Source of the DNA: Amia ocellicauda
Taxonomy: Eukaryota > Chordata > Actinopteri > Amiiformes > Amiidae
Assembly (NCBI RefSeq): GCF_036373705.1
Contig: NC_089856.1
Location: forward strand, 8,240,501 to 8,304,500
Length of the DNA: 64,000 nt
Direction of reading: 5' to 3'
The stretch's first letter is position 1. Every line of letters begins with the position of its first letter. The position numbers and the translations under genes were made by a program. The notes under the pieces were generated by a model, which searched no databases, had not been told where the DNA came from, and was given only the letters and a program-made list of their open reading frames with translations. Below, piece after piece: positions 21,903 through 33,300 of this stretch.

Positions 21903-23945
21903 GCCTCAGTGGCAGAGTTTCACAAAAACAAAATAGATTAGCTGGAGCAGCCAGACCTGCCTTGCTGTACTCTGGCAACATAGTCGTAAACATGATACTC
22001 CTCTCCCCCAGGCAAAGGAACCTACCCTTCTCTGTTTATGATCACGAACTGTGACTGCATACACGTATGTGCATCACTGGTTCATAAGTAGCTGTCAGAC
22101 TATGGACTTGGATAATAGATGTATTGTTCTAACGAGAAAGAGAAGTCTAAATTGGGGCTGTTTGGCTTATTTTTAATTCTTTTTTGTTGTTTTCTAATTA
22201 GAACTTTTAAGAAATGCTTTCTTTCTTTATTATAGAATGACTGGAATCTGTTCTAGTTTCCATTTCAATTCTGTAATGTGGGACAGATGTATTGTAAATA
22301 AGTCACACCATGTTGTGAACTATAAGACAAATTTATGTTCTGTTAAAGAGCTCCATTACATGCCAGAAACCTGTAGGGTTTTGAATGAAAGGAAAGCACT
22401 GAGGTCTAAGGAAAATCCTAGCTGGCTTCATAATGGAGTAATGTGATCCTAGTAGGTATTCAGGATGCTAGTTATCATTCAGACTGCAGTTCATTGGGTG
22501 CATCTTCCCAACACTTTGACCTGTAAGTATGAGTACAGTGAAAAGATTGTGGTATACATCTTGAAATTAAACCTACGTTAGCTGTATTCAATCATATAAC
22601 TCTATCACACTTGCATAAGATCTCTTTGTTTAAACCTCTGAGGCATAACCGATAGCCACTTTACTCCATCTTGTTTTAATATTATAGCCTTGAGGCTCAA
22701 ATTAATTTATTTTACCCATCAGGAAATAGTTAATGGGCCTTATATAGTTGTTTTTTTTTTCCTACTGTTGTAGATTAAGACTGGATCAACAGCAAGCTCC
22801 AATCTTATATTTACTGCTGCAAAAAACACAAATGACCTTGAATTCACCCTTCAACTATCCTGTCACAGGCTCTGTAGATACTCTATGCAGAGATTCAAGA
22901 AACATTTAAAAAAAGGGGATATTCTATTCTAAACACTCTGAACGTGCATTTTATAGTCCTTTTTCCTTTTTAATTTTTTCTTTCCTTGTATAGTTTAACC
23001 ATTGTCTTTTTGCAGCCTGTTATTAGTGTTATTACACTTTATTTTCTTAAAGTCAAGGGGTATCTATTAAACCCCATTTACACGTCTAATCGGCACTGGT
23101 TAGGCAGAAAGGAGATCTTTGTCACCACACCTTCCAGACAGTAGAATAATCCTGTCCGGAAAATAGCCGTTTGAACTGCTGTAGTTTTTCAACATTGAAG
23201 GTACTGTATTACTGATTGTATGAGACACTGGTGGTGATGGATTTTGGGGATCAAAAGTACAGCACAAATTAGACCACTGATTCACTATAGACACTTTAGA
23301 ATGGATTGAACCTAATGGCTGTTATTGTCAGATGTTTTGAAGCATCAAGGCTGGTTTATTTTTAAGCTTTGCATCTGGCTGCACACTCTGTCCTGCTCTG
23401 TGAAATTTGATTCAGCCTTTGTTTGGAAAGGGATTTCATTGGATGTACCCCTCTAGCGCACTTGACATTTTTGTTTCAGGATTTTCTGAACACTGTAGTT
23501 TAGTAATATTGTTTTTAGCCACATGTGTATACAATCCACACTTGAAATCCTCAATCCACATATTCAGTAGGATGTCTTCAGCACACTTATACTGAGCTTA
23601 GCTGGTACTGAGTCTTCTAACACACTGGGTTAAAGACCTTGACTGTAGCAATGTGACCAGTCAAGAATAAAAGTGAAAAAATACTACTGCTTGTAGCATA
23701 GTTTAAAAATAAATAACATGTATCTTTAGATTTGAATTGTATGCATAAACTGTATTTTTACTACAGATATGCTGATTAAAAAATATTATATTTCTATGTG
23801 TCTGTGTGTATATGTACAAAGGACTTGTTATTCTATTGTACAGTTAGACTAATTTTTAAACTATTTTATGAAATTGGGTGTTTACTCTTCATTGGGGATA
23901 GTGTTCACTGTACATTTCACATGCTCAAACTACAAATAAACCCAT
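21903..23945 (+). other. 3' UTR of the LRRFIP-like gene with candidate poly(A) signals
   Basis: No coding features follow the stop at 21900-21902. AATAAA hexamers on the sense strand occur at 23666-23671 and 23935-23940. The first would give a 3' UTR of about 1.8 kb. I cannot say which is used. Confidence 0.4.
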
Positions 23946-24354
23946 TGACATCAAGTGCTGAATTGAGGTCAGGTAGAGATCGTTGGGGCCGAGCTCTGTC
24001 CTTCATCCTTCAATAGGTCAGCAGTAATATGTGCTAATAAGGCTGTGAGCACAGCATTTGGCATTTCTTTTTTCTTAATTTATACATTTTGCAACTGAAT
24101 CATTAGCAAATACTTGATTAAGGGAATGTAATGCAGTAACAGACAGTTTAAATTACTGCAGCATCCCCTCTTTTTTCCTCTCACCGTGGAACAAGTTACA
24201 TTTCCTATACAAAACCAAGTTCCCTTCATGTTGAATCATAGGCAATAGCCCAGAATGGCCAGAGAAACTCCAGATTTAAACTGATCCTGCATAAACAGTA
24301 GCTGGGGATTAGGGCATGTACTTAAAGCCAGAGACCCTGTTAGCAGCAGTTTAG

Positions 24355-24845
24355 GAGGTTCAAGATTTGTTTTACTCCCAGCAGCTGAAGCAGTTCCTTG
24401 ATCACATGGCTTTCAAAATCCTGCCCCTGATCCGAATGTAATCGAGCTGGCCACCCATAATGTACAAAATAATTTTCCTGTAGTACTTTGGCCACAGTGC
24501 ATGCTCATTGATCTTTGGTGTGGAAGGCTTGAGCATAGTGCACGAACTGGTCAGTTCTGATCAGGAGTTTACTGATTCCTTCAAGAGATATAAAAAGTCC
24601 ATGCACACGAATTCCATGGGTTGTACAAGACTTCGTATGTTAACAAGTGGGGCAGATTTCTTGGGCAGTGTCTTCTGAGCTGTACAACGAAGGCAGTTCT
24701 TGTAGTATATCTCCACATCTTTGCTTTCATGGGGCCAGTAGAACCATTTCTTCACTGCGTCCAGCACGCCACGGACATTTAGGCCAGTGGAACCGAGGCT
24801 TTCATCTCTCCTTTCTTTTTCGACTTGACCCTTCTCTCTGCTCAT
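24355..24845 (-). pseudogene. Ty3/Gypsy-type integrase remnant
   Basis: The minus strand first reads a zinc-binding (H2C2-like) region, with LDAVKKWFYWP, then SKDVEIYYKNCLRC (CxxC), then an integrase-core start with PMEFVCMDF (first catalytic Asp). After a frame break it reads KVLQENYFVHYGWPARLHSD-type text with the second Asp (LHSDQG), then FESHVIKELLQLLGV. Stops and a frameshift interrupt it, and no LTRs, reverse transcriptase or third catalytic residue are visible. It is a short, dead fragment in the gap between the LRRFIP-like gene and mcrs1. Confidence 0.75.
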
Positions 24846-25028
24846 TCCAAGTATGTATAGTGGCAGACAGGAACATAATTTGCTCCTCTCTCTAATTCCT
24901 CCCCCACTCTTTAATCTGCCAGGTGCTTAAAATTCAAATCAGATATAATAACATTTAAATGAACGTTTAATCTTGTGTTGCATCATGAGCCAATAAGAAG
25001 ACACTATTCAATTAGAATATAATTCTTA

Positions 25029-26156
25029 GGCACATTTACACTGCCATTTCTGATCTGGATCAAATGGATCGGAATATTTGATCACAATCAGTGGTGTTGC
25101 GTTTACACTGCCATTTGATCAGGGGTCCTCGCATGCACACTAGCACGCAAGTCCAAACTTAATTATATGCATTTATTAAATTGGTCTGACGCTGGCAGTC
25201 ATCTGCTTCAGACGGGGACCTTGGCTTACAGTCCTAGCGGTCTGTCGCTGGACGTATGCTGCTTGCTGTCATCTGCTTCAGGAGAGGCGGGGGGCCTTTT
25301 GTCCATCTCCTCCGCCACCCATCTCTCAAGGCCGTAGAGGCTCTCTCCTTGCCCACGCGTGGAGGAAGGATGACGCCACCACCAGGGAATGTGAGTTGCG
25401 TCGCAAAGAAGTCCAGCTTCGCCCCCAGGTTAGTGAAGAAATCTAGCCCTGGGATGCAGGCCTCATGGGTCGAGGCTAGCCAGGGCTTGTGCTGGAGCCG
25501 CCGACTTCCACCCACATCTGCATGCTCCCTTGCATCCATATCTTCGCCTCCCATGTCGCCCCTGGTATAGTGAGGCCCTGGGGTGTAGCAGAGAGATGGT
25601 GGCGCCCATATAACCACTCACAGGGAGGGGGGGGACCCAAACAGAAAACAGACATGTAGAATGGGGGGAAACACAACTATACCACAATACAGAACAATAA
25701 TTTTATAACAACTCATAATTTACTAACTCAACAGAGCCTCGGGGCCACTTCCCAGCAGCCCTTGCAGAGATGCCCACATATTAATCCTATCTGCATCCTA
25801 TCTTCGTTACACTGCGTTTTATGTTAACATAAAGTAACGATCCATTCAGTGTTAATTGTATCCATATTTTGTGTACAATATGGGTAATAGTGAAAGGAAT
25901 GTCTTATCTGGGCACCGATGCAGGTCTGCCTGCTGTCTTTAAACACATTCGCCGCCGCAGTGCATGCCGGAACTTGAGCCGGTCGAGCGTTTACACTGCC
26001 AGGATCAAATGCTACCGATGCATTTGATCCGGATCTGTACCGTCTCCCTGAGAGGTGCATTTGATCCGATCGCCGATCGTTTACACTGCCATTTCTGATC
26101 CTGATCAAATGCTACCGATGCATTTGATCCGGATCAGAAATGGCAGTAAATGCGCC
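25029..26156. mobile_element. TIR DNA element (family B), 1.13 kb, superfamily not assigned
   Basis: The ends are inverted repeats of about 37 bases: 25029-25066 starting GGCACATTTACACTGCCATT, and 26119-26156, whose reverse complement starts GGCGCATTTACTGCCATTTC. They differ by two substitutions and a two-base gap. The core motif TTTACACTGCCA recurs inside near 25098, 25989 and 26077, and a 60-base unit (CAAATGCTACCGATGCATTTGATCC core) is repeated directly at about 25987-26047 and 26077-26140. A GC-rich interior (25200-25700) has open frames on both strands (for example 25617-25234 minus) that I do not recognise. I see no clear target-site duplication. Confidence 0.7.
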
Positions 26157-26559
26157 TGTCGTTCTCTCAACATTCCCACGCCCCCCGCTAAATGTATGCC
26201 TATCTGTCCTGAGAGTCCCCTCTCTGTGCACCCTTGTCTGTCTCACCCTGGTTGTGTCCAAAAGTGTCCGCACAGCCCCCCTGCCTTTCGCTTCAGTCTG
26301 TGTCTCTCTCGATGTTCCGTTCATGTGCTTTTTTAAGGGCATTCGAGCAGACACTGCAATAAAGAGCTGGTTCATTAAAGCTTGATGAGGATCAGTGATG
26401 ACAGTTCGGTGAATCGATTCATTTCGTTCATGTCGTTCACTGATTCAGTGACTCGCACAATGCAGCCGGATCAGGACGGACGCATTAACATTATTTAGCC
26501 AACACGATGAATCTAATTAAATGTAATATATTGTTCGGATAAGGGCGTCTGCTAAGAAA

Positions 26560-26561
<2 letters not shown>

Positions 26562-26614
<53 letters not shown>

Positions 26615-26622
26615 AATAATAA
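26562..26622. repeat. (ATT)n microsatellite with inverted end
   Basis: About 50 bases of ATT units switch at the end into TAATAATAATAAT, so the tract can fold back on itself. It follows a SINE-tail-like GGATAAGGGCGTCTGCTAAG at about 26537. Confidence 0.9.
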
Positions 26623-27079
26623 TATCGTTACATAAATGTCTTACGCTTAGGTGTATCTCAATTATTATTAATATTTATTATTATAGGTCATTTTGTTGAT
26701 TTACCTCAAGATGACTTGCAAGTATTAATAATAATTTGTGCAAAATGTTTTGTGTATAAAACATTACAAAAACAGACCTCATAGTGATTTATTATATTTT
26801 TTTGTTTTGTTTGGCAGACGTACCCATTGAATACGGACTGTAATACACACACATTATGTACAGTATATAATATTGCATAAACGTCTAATCTCATAGATGA
26901 TGTAACTGACGCCATTTTGGCTCATACATATTTCTTTCTTATGCACTAAGCAAGAGGGAATTTGGAACCAACATGGCCCACACGGTCTTCAGTCTCATAG
27001 CTCTCAGGGACTCGTCAGGAGGAGTGCAGTTTATTTACAGTGACAAAGTTCCTCAAAAAGTAAACGGCTCACAGTCAAG

Positions 27080-28090
27080 CTCCACCGTAATCAATCAGTA
27101 GACCAATCAGTCTCACCTGCATTACTTGTAAAATGTTGGAAAACATGATTAGACAGAAAATAGAGGAGCATCTTAATGAAAACCATATTCTTAGAGATAG
27201 TCAGTTTGGGGTTAGAGGAGGCAGATCATGTCTTACTAATCTATTAGAGTTCTTTGAACATGCAACTGCAGCTGTAGATCAGGTGAAAGCATATGATATG
27301 ATATACTTAGATTTCCAAAAAGCTTTTGATAAGGTTTCACACCAAAGACTGATCCTCAAATTGGAAGCTGTAGGCATTCAGGGTAATGTAAGTAGATGGA
27401 TTATGAACTGGTTGATGTCTAGGAAACAGAGGGTGTCGATTAGAGGAGTTGCTTCTAACTGGAGTGAGGTAGATAGTGGAGTTCCACAGGGATCAGTACT
27501 AGGGCCTTTGCTTTTTCTAATCTATATTAATGATCTGGACTCTGGGATAGTTAGCAAACTTGTCAAATTTGCAGAAAATAGGTGGCTCAGCAGATACAGC
27601 AGATACAGTCTCGGCAGCACTAGTTAGAGCTCATCTGGATACTGTGTGCAGTTCTGGGCTCCACACTTCAAGAAAGATATCGCTGCTCTAGAGGCAGTTC
27701 AGAGGAGAGCAACCAGACTTATTCCAGGTCTGAAGGGAAAGTCCTACTGAGAGACTGAGGGAACTGAACCTTTTCACCCTGGAACAGAGTTCAAATCATG
27801 AAAGGCATCACATCAAACCAGAGGAGCTTTTCCAGATCAGCAGGGACACACGGACCCGGGGACACAAATGGAAATTGGGCTTCAAGACGGAAAACAGGAG
27901 ACACTTCTTCACACAGAGAGTTGTCACAATCTGGAACAAACTCCCCAGCAATGTGCGTGAAGCTGAAAAGTTGGGAACATTTAAAAATATAATTAATAGT
28001 ATCCTTGGATCACTTAGTTATTAATGGACACCAAACCAGCATGATGGGTCGAATGGCCTCCTCTCGTTTGTAAACTTTATGTTCTTAATA
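27080..28090 (+). mobile_element. CR1-like LINE, 5'-truncated and internally deleted second copy
   Basis: The open frame 27133-27627 carries reverse transcriptase blocks nearly identical to the copy at 2.9-3.2 kb: [15 protein letters not shown] (motif A), [14 protein letters not shown] (motif B), [17 protein letters not shown]. The expected FADD is replaced by FAEN, after which the frame leaves the family. The 3' part (27640-28020) codes broken C-terminal text such as FFTQRVVTIWNKLP and EKLGTFKNIINSILG. It ends at about 28090 with the same terminal block as the first copy. The loss of the catalytic motif makes it dead. Confidence 0.85.
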
Positions 28091-28411
28091 CATGCAGAAA
28101 ACAAGAGATTAAGGCCACACTCCTGAAGGTGAAGTGCATTCATCTAGCTCAGCCTTCAGTCAGCCACTCCCAACTGGCTCACTTCTCTCTCCTTTTAAAC
28201 TGTGCACAAGTGATTAAATCAAATGAAATCACAATTACCTTGTTAACCTAAACAAAACGTGTCAATCATAATTAATGCAGCAGTTAACAAACTGTTTTGA
28301 TGTACATGGCAAAATAGTACTAATAATTACAGAAACAATTAAAAATGAAATGATGCATGGGATCCCATAAAATATAATTGTTAATTTCTTTGCCATTCAA
28401 ACAAACAGACG

Positions 28412-28412
28412 T

Positions 28413-28462
<50 letters not shown>
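28412..28462. repeat. (AC)n(AT)n compound microsatellite
   Basis: An AC run of about 22 bases passes directly into an AT run of about 28 bases. Confidence 0.95.
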
Positions 28463-28469
<7 letters not shown>

Positions 28470-28871
28470 TTACTAATAATTTGTTCCCTCGTTGCGTGTC
28501 CTGACCCTGGATCTTCAATGGACTATTTGCCTTTCAGATGAGTGCATTTAATTGTAAATATAATTACAGGGAACATTCGATGTCCGTGTAACCCATGTGA
28601 GGGTCTCCCGTCACAGCATTTCTCTCTGTGAATAAAAAGTAAGTAGAATGGGTTTCTACACCACTACATTGAGTAAGACAGCTGAGGTTCTGCAGTTTAA
28701 TTTGGTACATGACACTTGCATTTAATCCAAACAGTTAGGGAGCTACTCGGAAATGTAAGAGATGGTGAAAACAGGTGGAAATTGCATGGGCTCTATAGGG
28801 TTAAACCACAGAAAGTGCTACAATATAATGATCTTTGATTTATACATTTTAAGTAAATACCCCCTCCCCAA

Positions 28872-28895
28872 CCCCCCCCCCCCCCCCCCCCCCCC
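28872..28895. repeat. Poly-C homopolymer (24 C)
   Basis: Twenty-four consecutive cytosines, preceded by CCCCCTCCCCAA. The minus strand is a G-tract able to form quadruplexes. The length in an assembly is error-prone. Confidence 0.9.
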
Positions 28896-29339
28896 GTCCT
28901 TCCCTTTGTGCAAATTATGAATAAATAACCAACTTCAGATTAGCAGCCTGGTCTACTGCATTTAAAAAAAAAGTTTAACAAAGGCTGCTATAATAAAATG
29001 AAATAAAAAAACTGCAACTGTCTCGGTTTGTGACACTATTTGGTATCTATAGCCTGCAAAATACTATTTACAAAGTAACAGCTAGTGGCAGAAGCTAACA
29101 GGTAAAACTGTTCAAACATGCATGCTGTTTCCCTTTGGGTTTACTTTGGATGAAATTCTGGGATTGATTGAGTTCTGTAACCTCAAATGTTATGTTCTTA
29201 TACATTTTTAGTACCACTCGCTGGGATAAATCACTGTTCAATAACTAATACATTAATATTCTTTTATTATATAATAGTCTAATAATACTGATGATGATGA
29301 TGATGATGATTATAACAATAATGTAAGTGAACACTCGCA

Positions 29340-29660
29340 CAATGGCATCCTGCAGGTCTGCGCCGCGCTACAACAAGATCCCGAACACGTGTCACATGAT
29401 GCGCGACTGCGGCTGCGCACATACGCAATTTCCGTGTGCTCCCGGAAGTGCTTTTTGCGTGTGGATTTTGTTTGTATGTCTGTAAGGTTTTATCGCCCCG
29501 AAAATGTATACATTAAACCAATCGTGAAAGCATTTTATGACTCTTCATTGTTAAAATTGAGCCTAGACATTAATACGGAGCAGCGGAGACCGATAGCAAA
29601 CGGGAGAGTGACTGGCCAAAACAGGCGCCGCGGGGTCGGGTAAGAGACTTGGCTGTAGAG
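29340..29660 (+). promoter_or_regulatory. mcrs1: mcrs1 CpG-rich promoter and noncoding exon 1
   Basis: A GC- and CpG-rich island (CTGCGCCGCGCTACAAC, GCGCGACTGCGGCTGCGCAC, CAGGCGCCGCGGGGTCGG) stands out from the AT-rich surroundings and ends in a clean donor, GG|GTAAGA, with the last exon base at 29639. The next exon starts after the acceptor at about 30213 and carries the start codon. The transcription start probably lies between 29400 and 29560. No TATA box is evident. Confidence 0.6.
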
Positions 29661-30300
29661 TGTAAACAGTGTCCTCTACTAAACTTTCGGAGATTAATAT
29701 ACGAAGACAAGAGATTATTATTCCCTGTTTTTACTGTTTTACAATTACACGAATTATGATAAACACAACCCCATATCAAACCTGGGCCAGATGGATGTAA
29801 TTTGATGGGGAAATACACGTTTTGGCATGCACTCTTGCATAACACACGTATGCGTCGGAGTGAGCGTTTAAATGAATGAACGGGTAGGCTTTGCGTGACA
29901 TGAATCGGTCATCGGGGTGATGTAAATAAACGCTCGACGTGTTTTACGACAGCGTCCTTGTGTCAGTAAAAGCTGAACATGCGAGTTGTGTTGTGCCGGT
30001 AGCAATTTTACATGCACATATTTCCGATTAAAAGTATAGCCTTAGACGAGTATTGTATTGCTCTGTTTAATATTTGGGATATTTAAAGAAGGGCTGGACA
30101 TGTTCTTGAAAACCCACTATAATAACATCCATTTAATTGAATACATAGTTAATACGATGTACGATGTCTTAAAATAAAGGGATTCCTGTGTGTGTGTTTC
30201 CGGCTCTTTCCAGCAGTCGGCACTCTTGAGACAACAGCCCATTCCCTGTGGAGTAAATGAACAGCCTGGCCTACTGAAGCAGCGGGATTGAGTACAGGCT

Positions 30301-33300
30301 ATGGAGAAAGGTAATGCAAATGAAAACTACAATACAACTTGATGCTGCAGCCTACAAATTATGTACTTGTTGTCCATGAGTCCTGGCCAGGTAGTAAATA
30401 AATGGAAAAGTGCTCTTTCTGAAAGTACTGAGTGTCATAGGATGTGACCTTGTGACCTCCAGAACAGAAGCAATGGCTTAGATACAGATCTTTATTTGAT
30501 TTCCTTCAGTAATAACAGTCAATAATCTACATTTTTCCTTAAGGGCTGCATAATCCGAATGGTTGCAGCATTCAAGAGCTCAAAAGGTCACATTCTATGA
30601 AGATATTTTAAGGAAGAACAAGTTTCATTAGCCATTTTATTTTCAAATATTTGAAAATTGCTCTTCAGAATGTAAATGTTTGGAAAATTAGTGATTCATG
30701 TTCAGTAATATGATGGTCCTGTTTATATTAACATTTTAAATACATTATATCAAGGGTTATGTCTGCTCTGAATGCATGGAACATTCAATATGGACTTCAC
30801 ATAACAAATAAGGTTATATTTTCAAATACAACCCATTGATTTAAATACGAATTATTGAAAATGGAGACTATCAAAATACTAGTGAAAATACATAATTGAA
30901 GTGTTTATAAATAAGTATCAATACTTTTAAAATATTGTCAAATACAGTCAATTAGTTTTTGTCAAACAGGATACAATTTGTAATTTTACAAATGCCAAAA
31001 TTGAAACAGTGTTGGATGTAATTGAAAAAATACAGAAATTCAAATATGTATTGGTATTTGACCTAGGTCTTACTGGTGGTCCGCAGACTAAATCTAGCCC
31101 CCTGACTTGTGCTGTCTGGCCCACAGAAGCCTCCTTGGCAGGAAATGAAAAAATATATATATTGCAACTTCACTTAGAAGATTAACACAGACAACTCCAG
31201 CGATGAAGCATGGTTTTCAGTTTATTAGTTGGATGTCATAGCTCTTTATAAAATGTCCAGTTATTTAAGAACAAAATGATTCAAATCCCAAAAGTGCAGT
31301 CAGACTGGAAATGTTTTGAAATCTACTAGTTCTAATTGCCAAGCTACTCATCTTCACATGGGATGATTACTAATGACATGAATGTTGTGCTGTCAGTTAA
31401 CTTTTAGTTTCAATAGCCACTCTGCAGCTGCCAAGGGATCAGTTACTCCGCCATTTAAATGTGCTGCCAATCCCTGCCCTACAGTTGGAAATCCTGGACA
31501 GCTCAGAAACGGGACCAGCAAGTTCCTTTACTGTTCTAGCGGTCTGTGATGAAGAAGCTGACGGCACCACAGTAAAATGGGAGTGGATTGAATTGGCTGA
31601 TGTTGACTGTGTATTTGACTGTGTGTGTCTGCGTGTGTTAGATCCACAGGGTGCGGGCCCAGTGGCGGCGACACCAGGGGGCACTGCAGTGCAGAGTCGC
31701 TCTGAGGACGAGGAGCCGGCGGGGGGGAAAGACATCAAGCGCACTGCAGCCCAAGCGTTCACTGGAGGAGTGCCCAAACGCCGGAGCTCGTCCAGGTTGG
31801 CCTGACATGCTCACTGATAAATGTGCATTTTATTATAAAGCGCTGTGGGATGATTTTCATAAAGAACACAATTGTACAGCCCCAATTCCGAAAAAGTTGG
31901 GACAGTATGGAAAAAGCAAAAAACAAACAAAAAGTCATTTGAAATTTCAATTCACCTTGTACTATATTGAAAACACATAATTAACACATTATTTGATGTT
32001 TTACTTTATGATTTATTTTTATTTTTTTTAAATACACACTCATTTAAAATCTGATGACTGCAACACACTCCAAAAATAGTTGGGGCAGTCGACTATTTAC
32101 CACACTTTTTAAGCGTTTGGGCACTGAAGACACCAGTTGGTTAAGTTTAGCAAACAGAATTTTCCCCCATTCATCCATTCTGCATTTCTTGAGATGTGCA
32201 ACTTTATGGGGCCTTTGTTGCCTTATTTTGTGCTTCATAATGTGCCATAATGCAAGTTACACATGCCATGGGTACTGACACACCCCCATACCATGACAGA
32301 CGCTGGCTTTTGGACCTGAAGCTGATAACAGCTTGGATGGTCCTTTTCCTCTTTGGCCCGGAGAACACGATGGCTGTTTTGTCCAAAAACTATTTGAAAT
32401 GTTGACTCGTCGGACCACAAAACACGATTCCACTGTGCTACTGTCCATCTCAGATGAGATCGAGCCCAGAGAAGTCGGCGGCGTTGATGTATGGCTTCTG
32501 CTTTGCATAGTAAAGCATTAACTTGCATCTGTGGATGTAGCGGCGAATGGTGTTGACTGACAAAGGTTTACCAAAGTATTCCCAAGCCCATATCAGGATA
32601 TCCATTACAGACTCATAACAGTTTTTAAGACAGTGACGTCTGAGGGATCAGAGATCACACGCATTCAGAAGTGGTTTTCGGCCTAGCCCTTTACATTCCG
32701 AGATTTGACCGGATACCTTGAATCTTTTAATTATATTGTGCACTGTAGAAGGTGAAATGCCCAAAATCCTTCTGATTTGTCTTTGGGGAATGTTGTTCTC
32801 AAAGTGTTGGATTATTTGCTGACGCATCTGTTGGCAGATTGGCGAGCCTCAACCCATCCTTGCTCTTGAAGGACTAGGCCTTTTTTGGAGGCTCCTTCTA
32901 TACTATGATTACATGATTGCCTCACCTGTTTCACATCACCTTCTTATTTCAACTTGTCACATCGCTATTAGTCCTAAATTGCCCATGTCCCAACTTTTTT
33001 GGAACGTGTTGCATGCATCAATTTCAAAATAAACGTTTACCTTAAAAAAACTATGTAGTTGATTAGGTAAAACATCAAATACCTTGACTTTAAGCGTTTT
33101 TTGTTTAAATGCAAGTCGAAGTACATTTACAAATCACTCCTCTTTGTTTTTATTAGCATTTTTACCAACTTTTTCAGAATTGGGGTTGTAATTTGCTGTG
33201 TATTATAACGCCACTACTGATGTATGTTTTGCTCATGGTTTTTTCTTATCCATTATTTATGATTTGGATTTTGAAATGAAATGTGAAATGAGGAAGAAAG

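Noticed and set aside
25234..25617. 127-codon minus-strand frame and overlapping plus-strand frames in the GC-rich centre of family B
   Set aside because: Open on both strands because of GC content. No domain or motif recognised, so not called as a gene.
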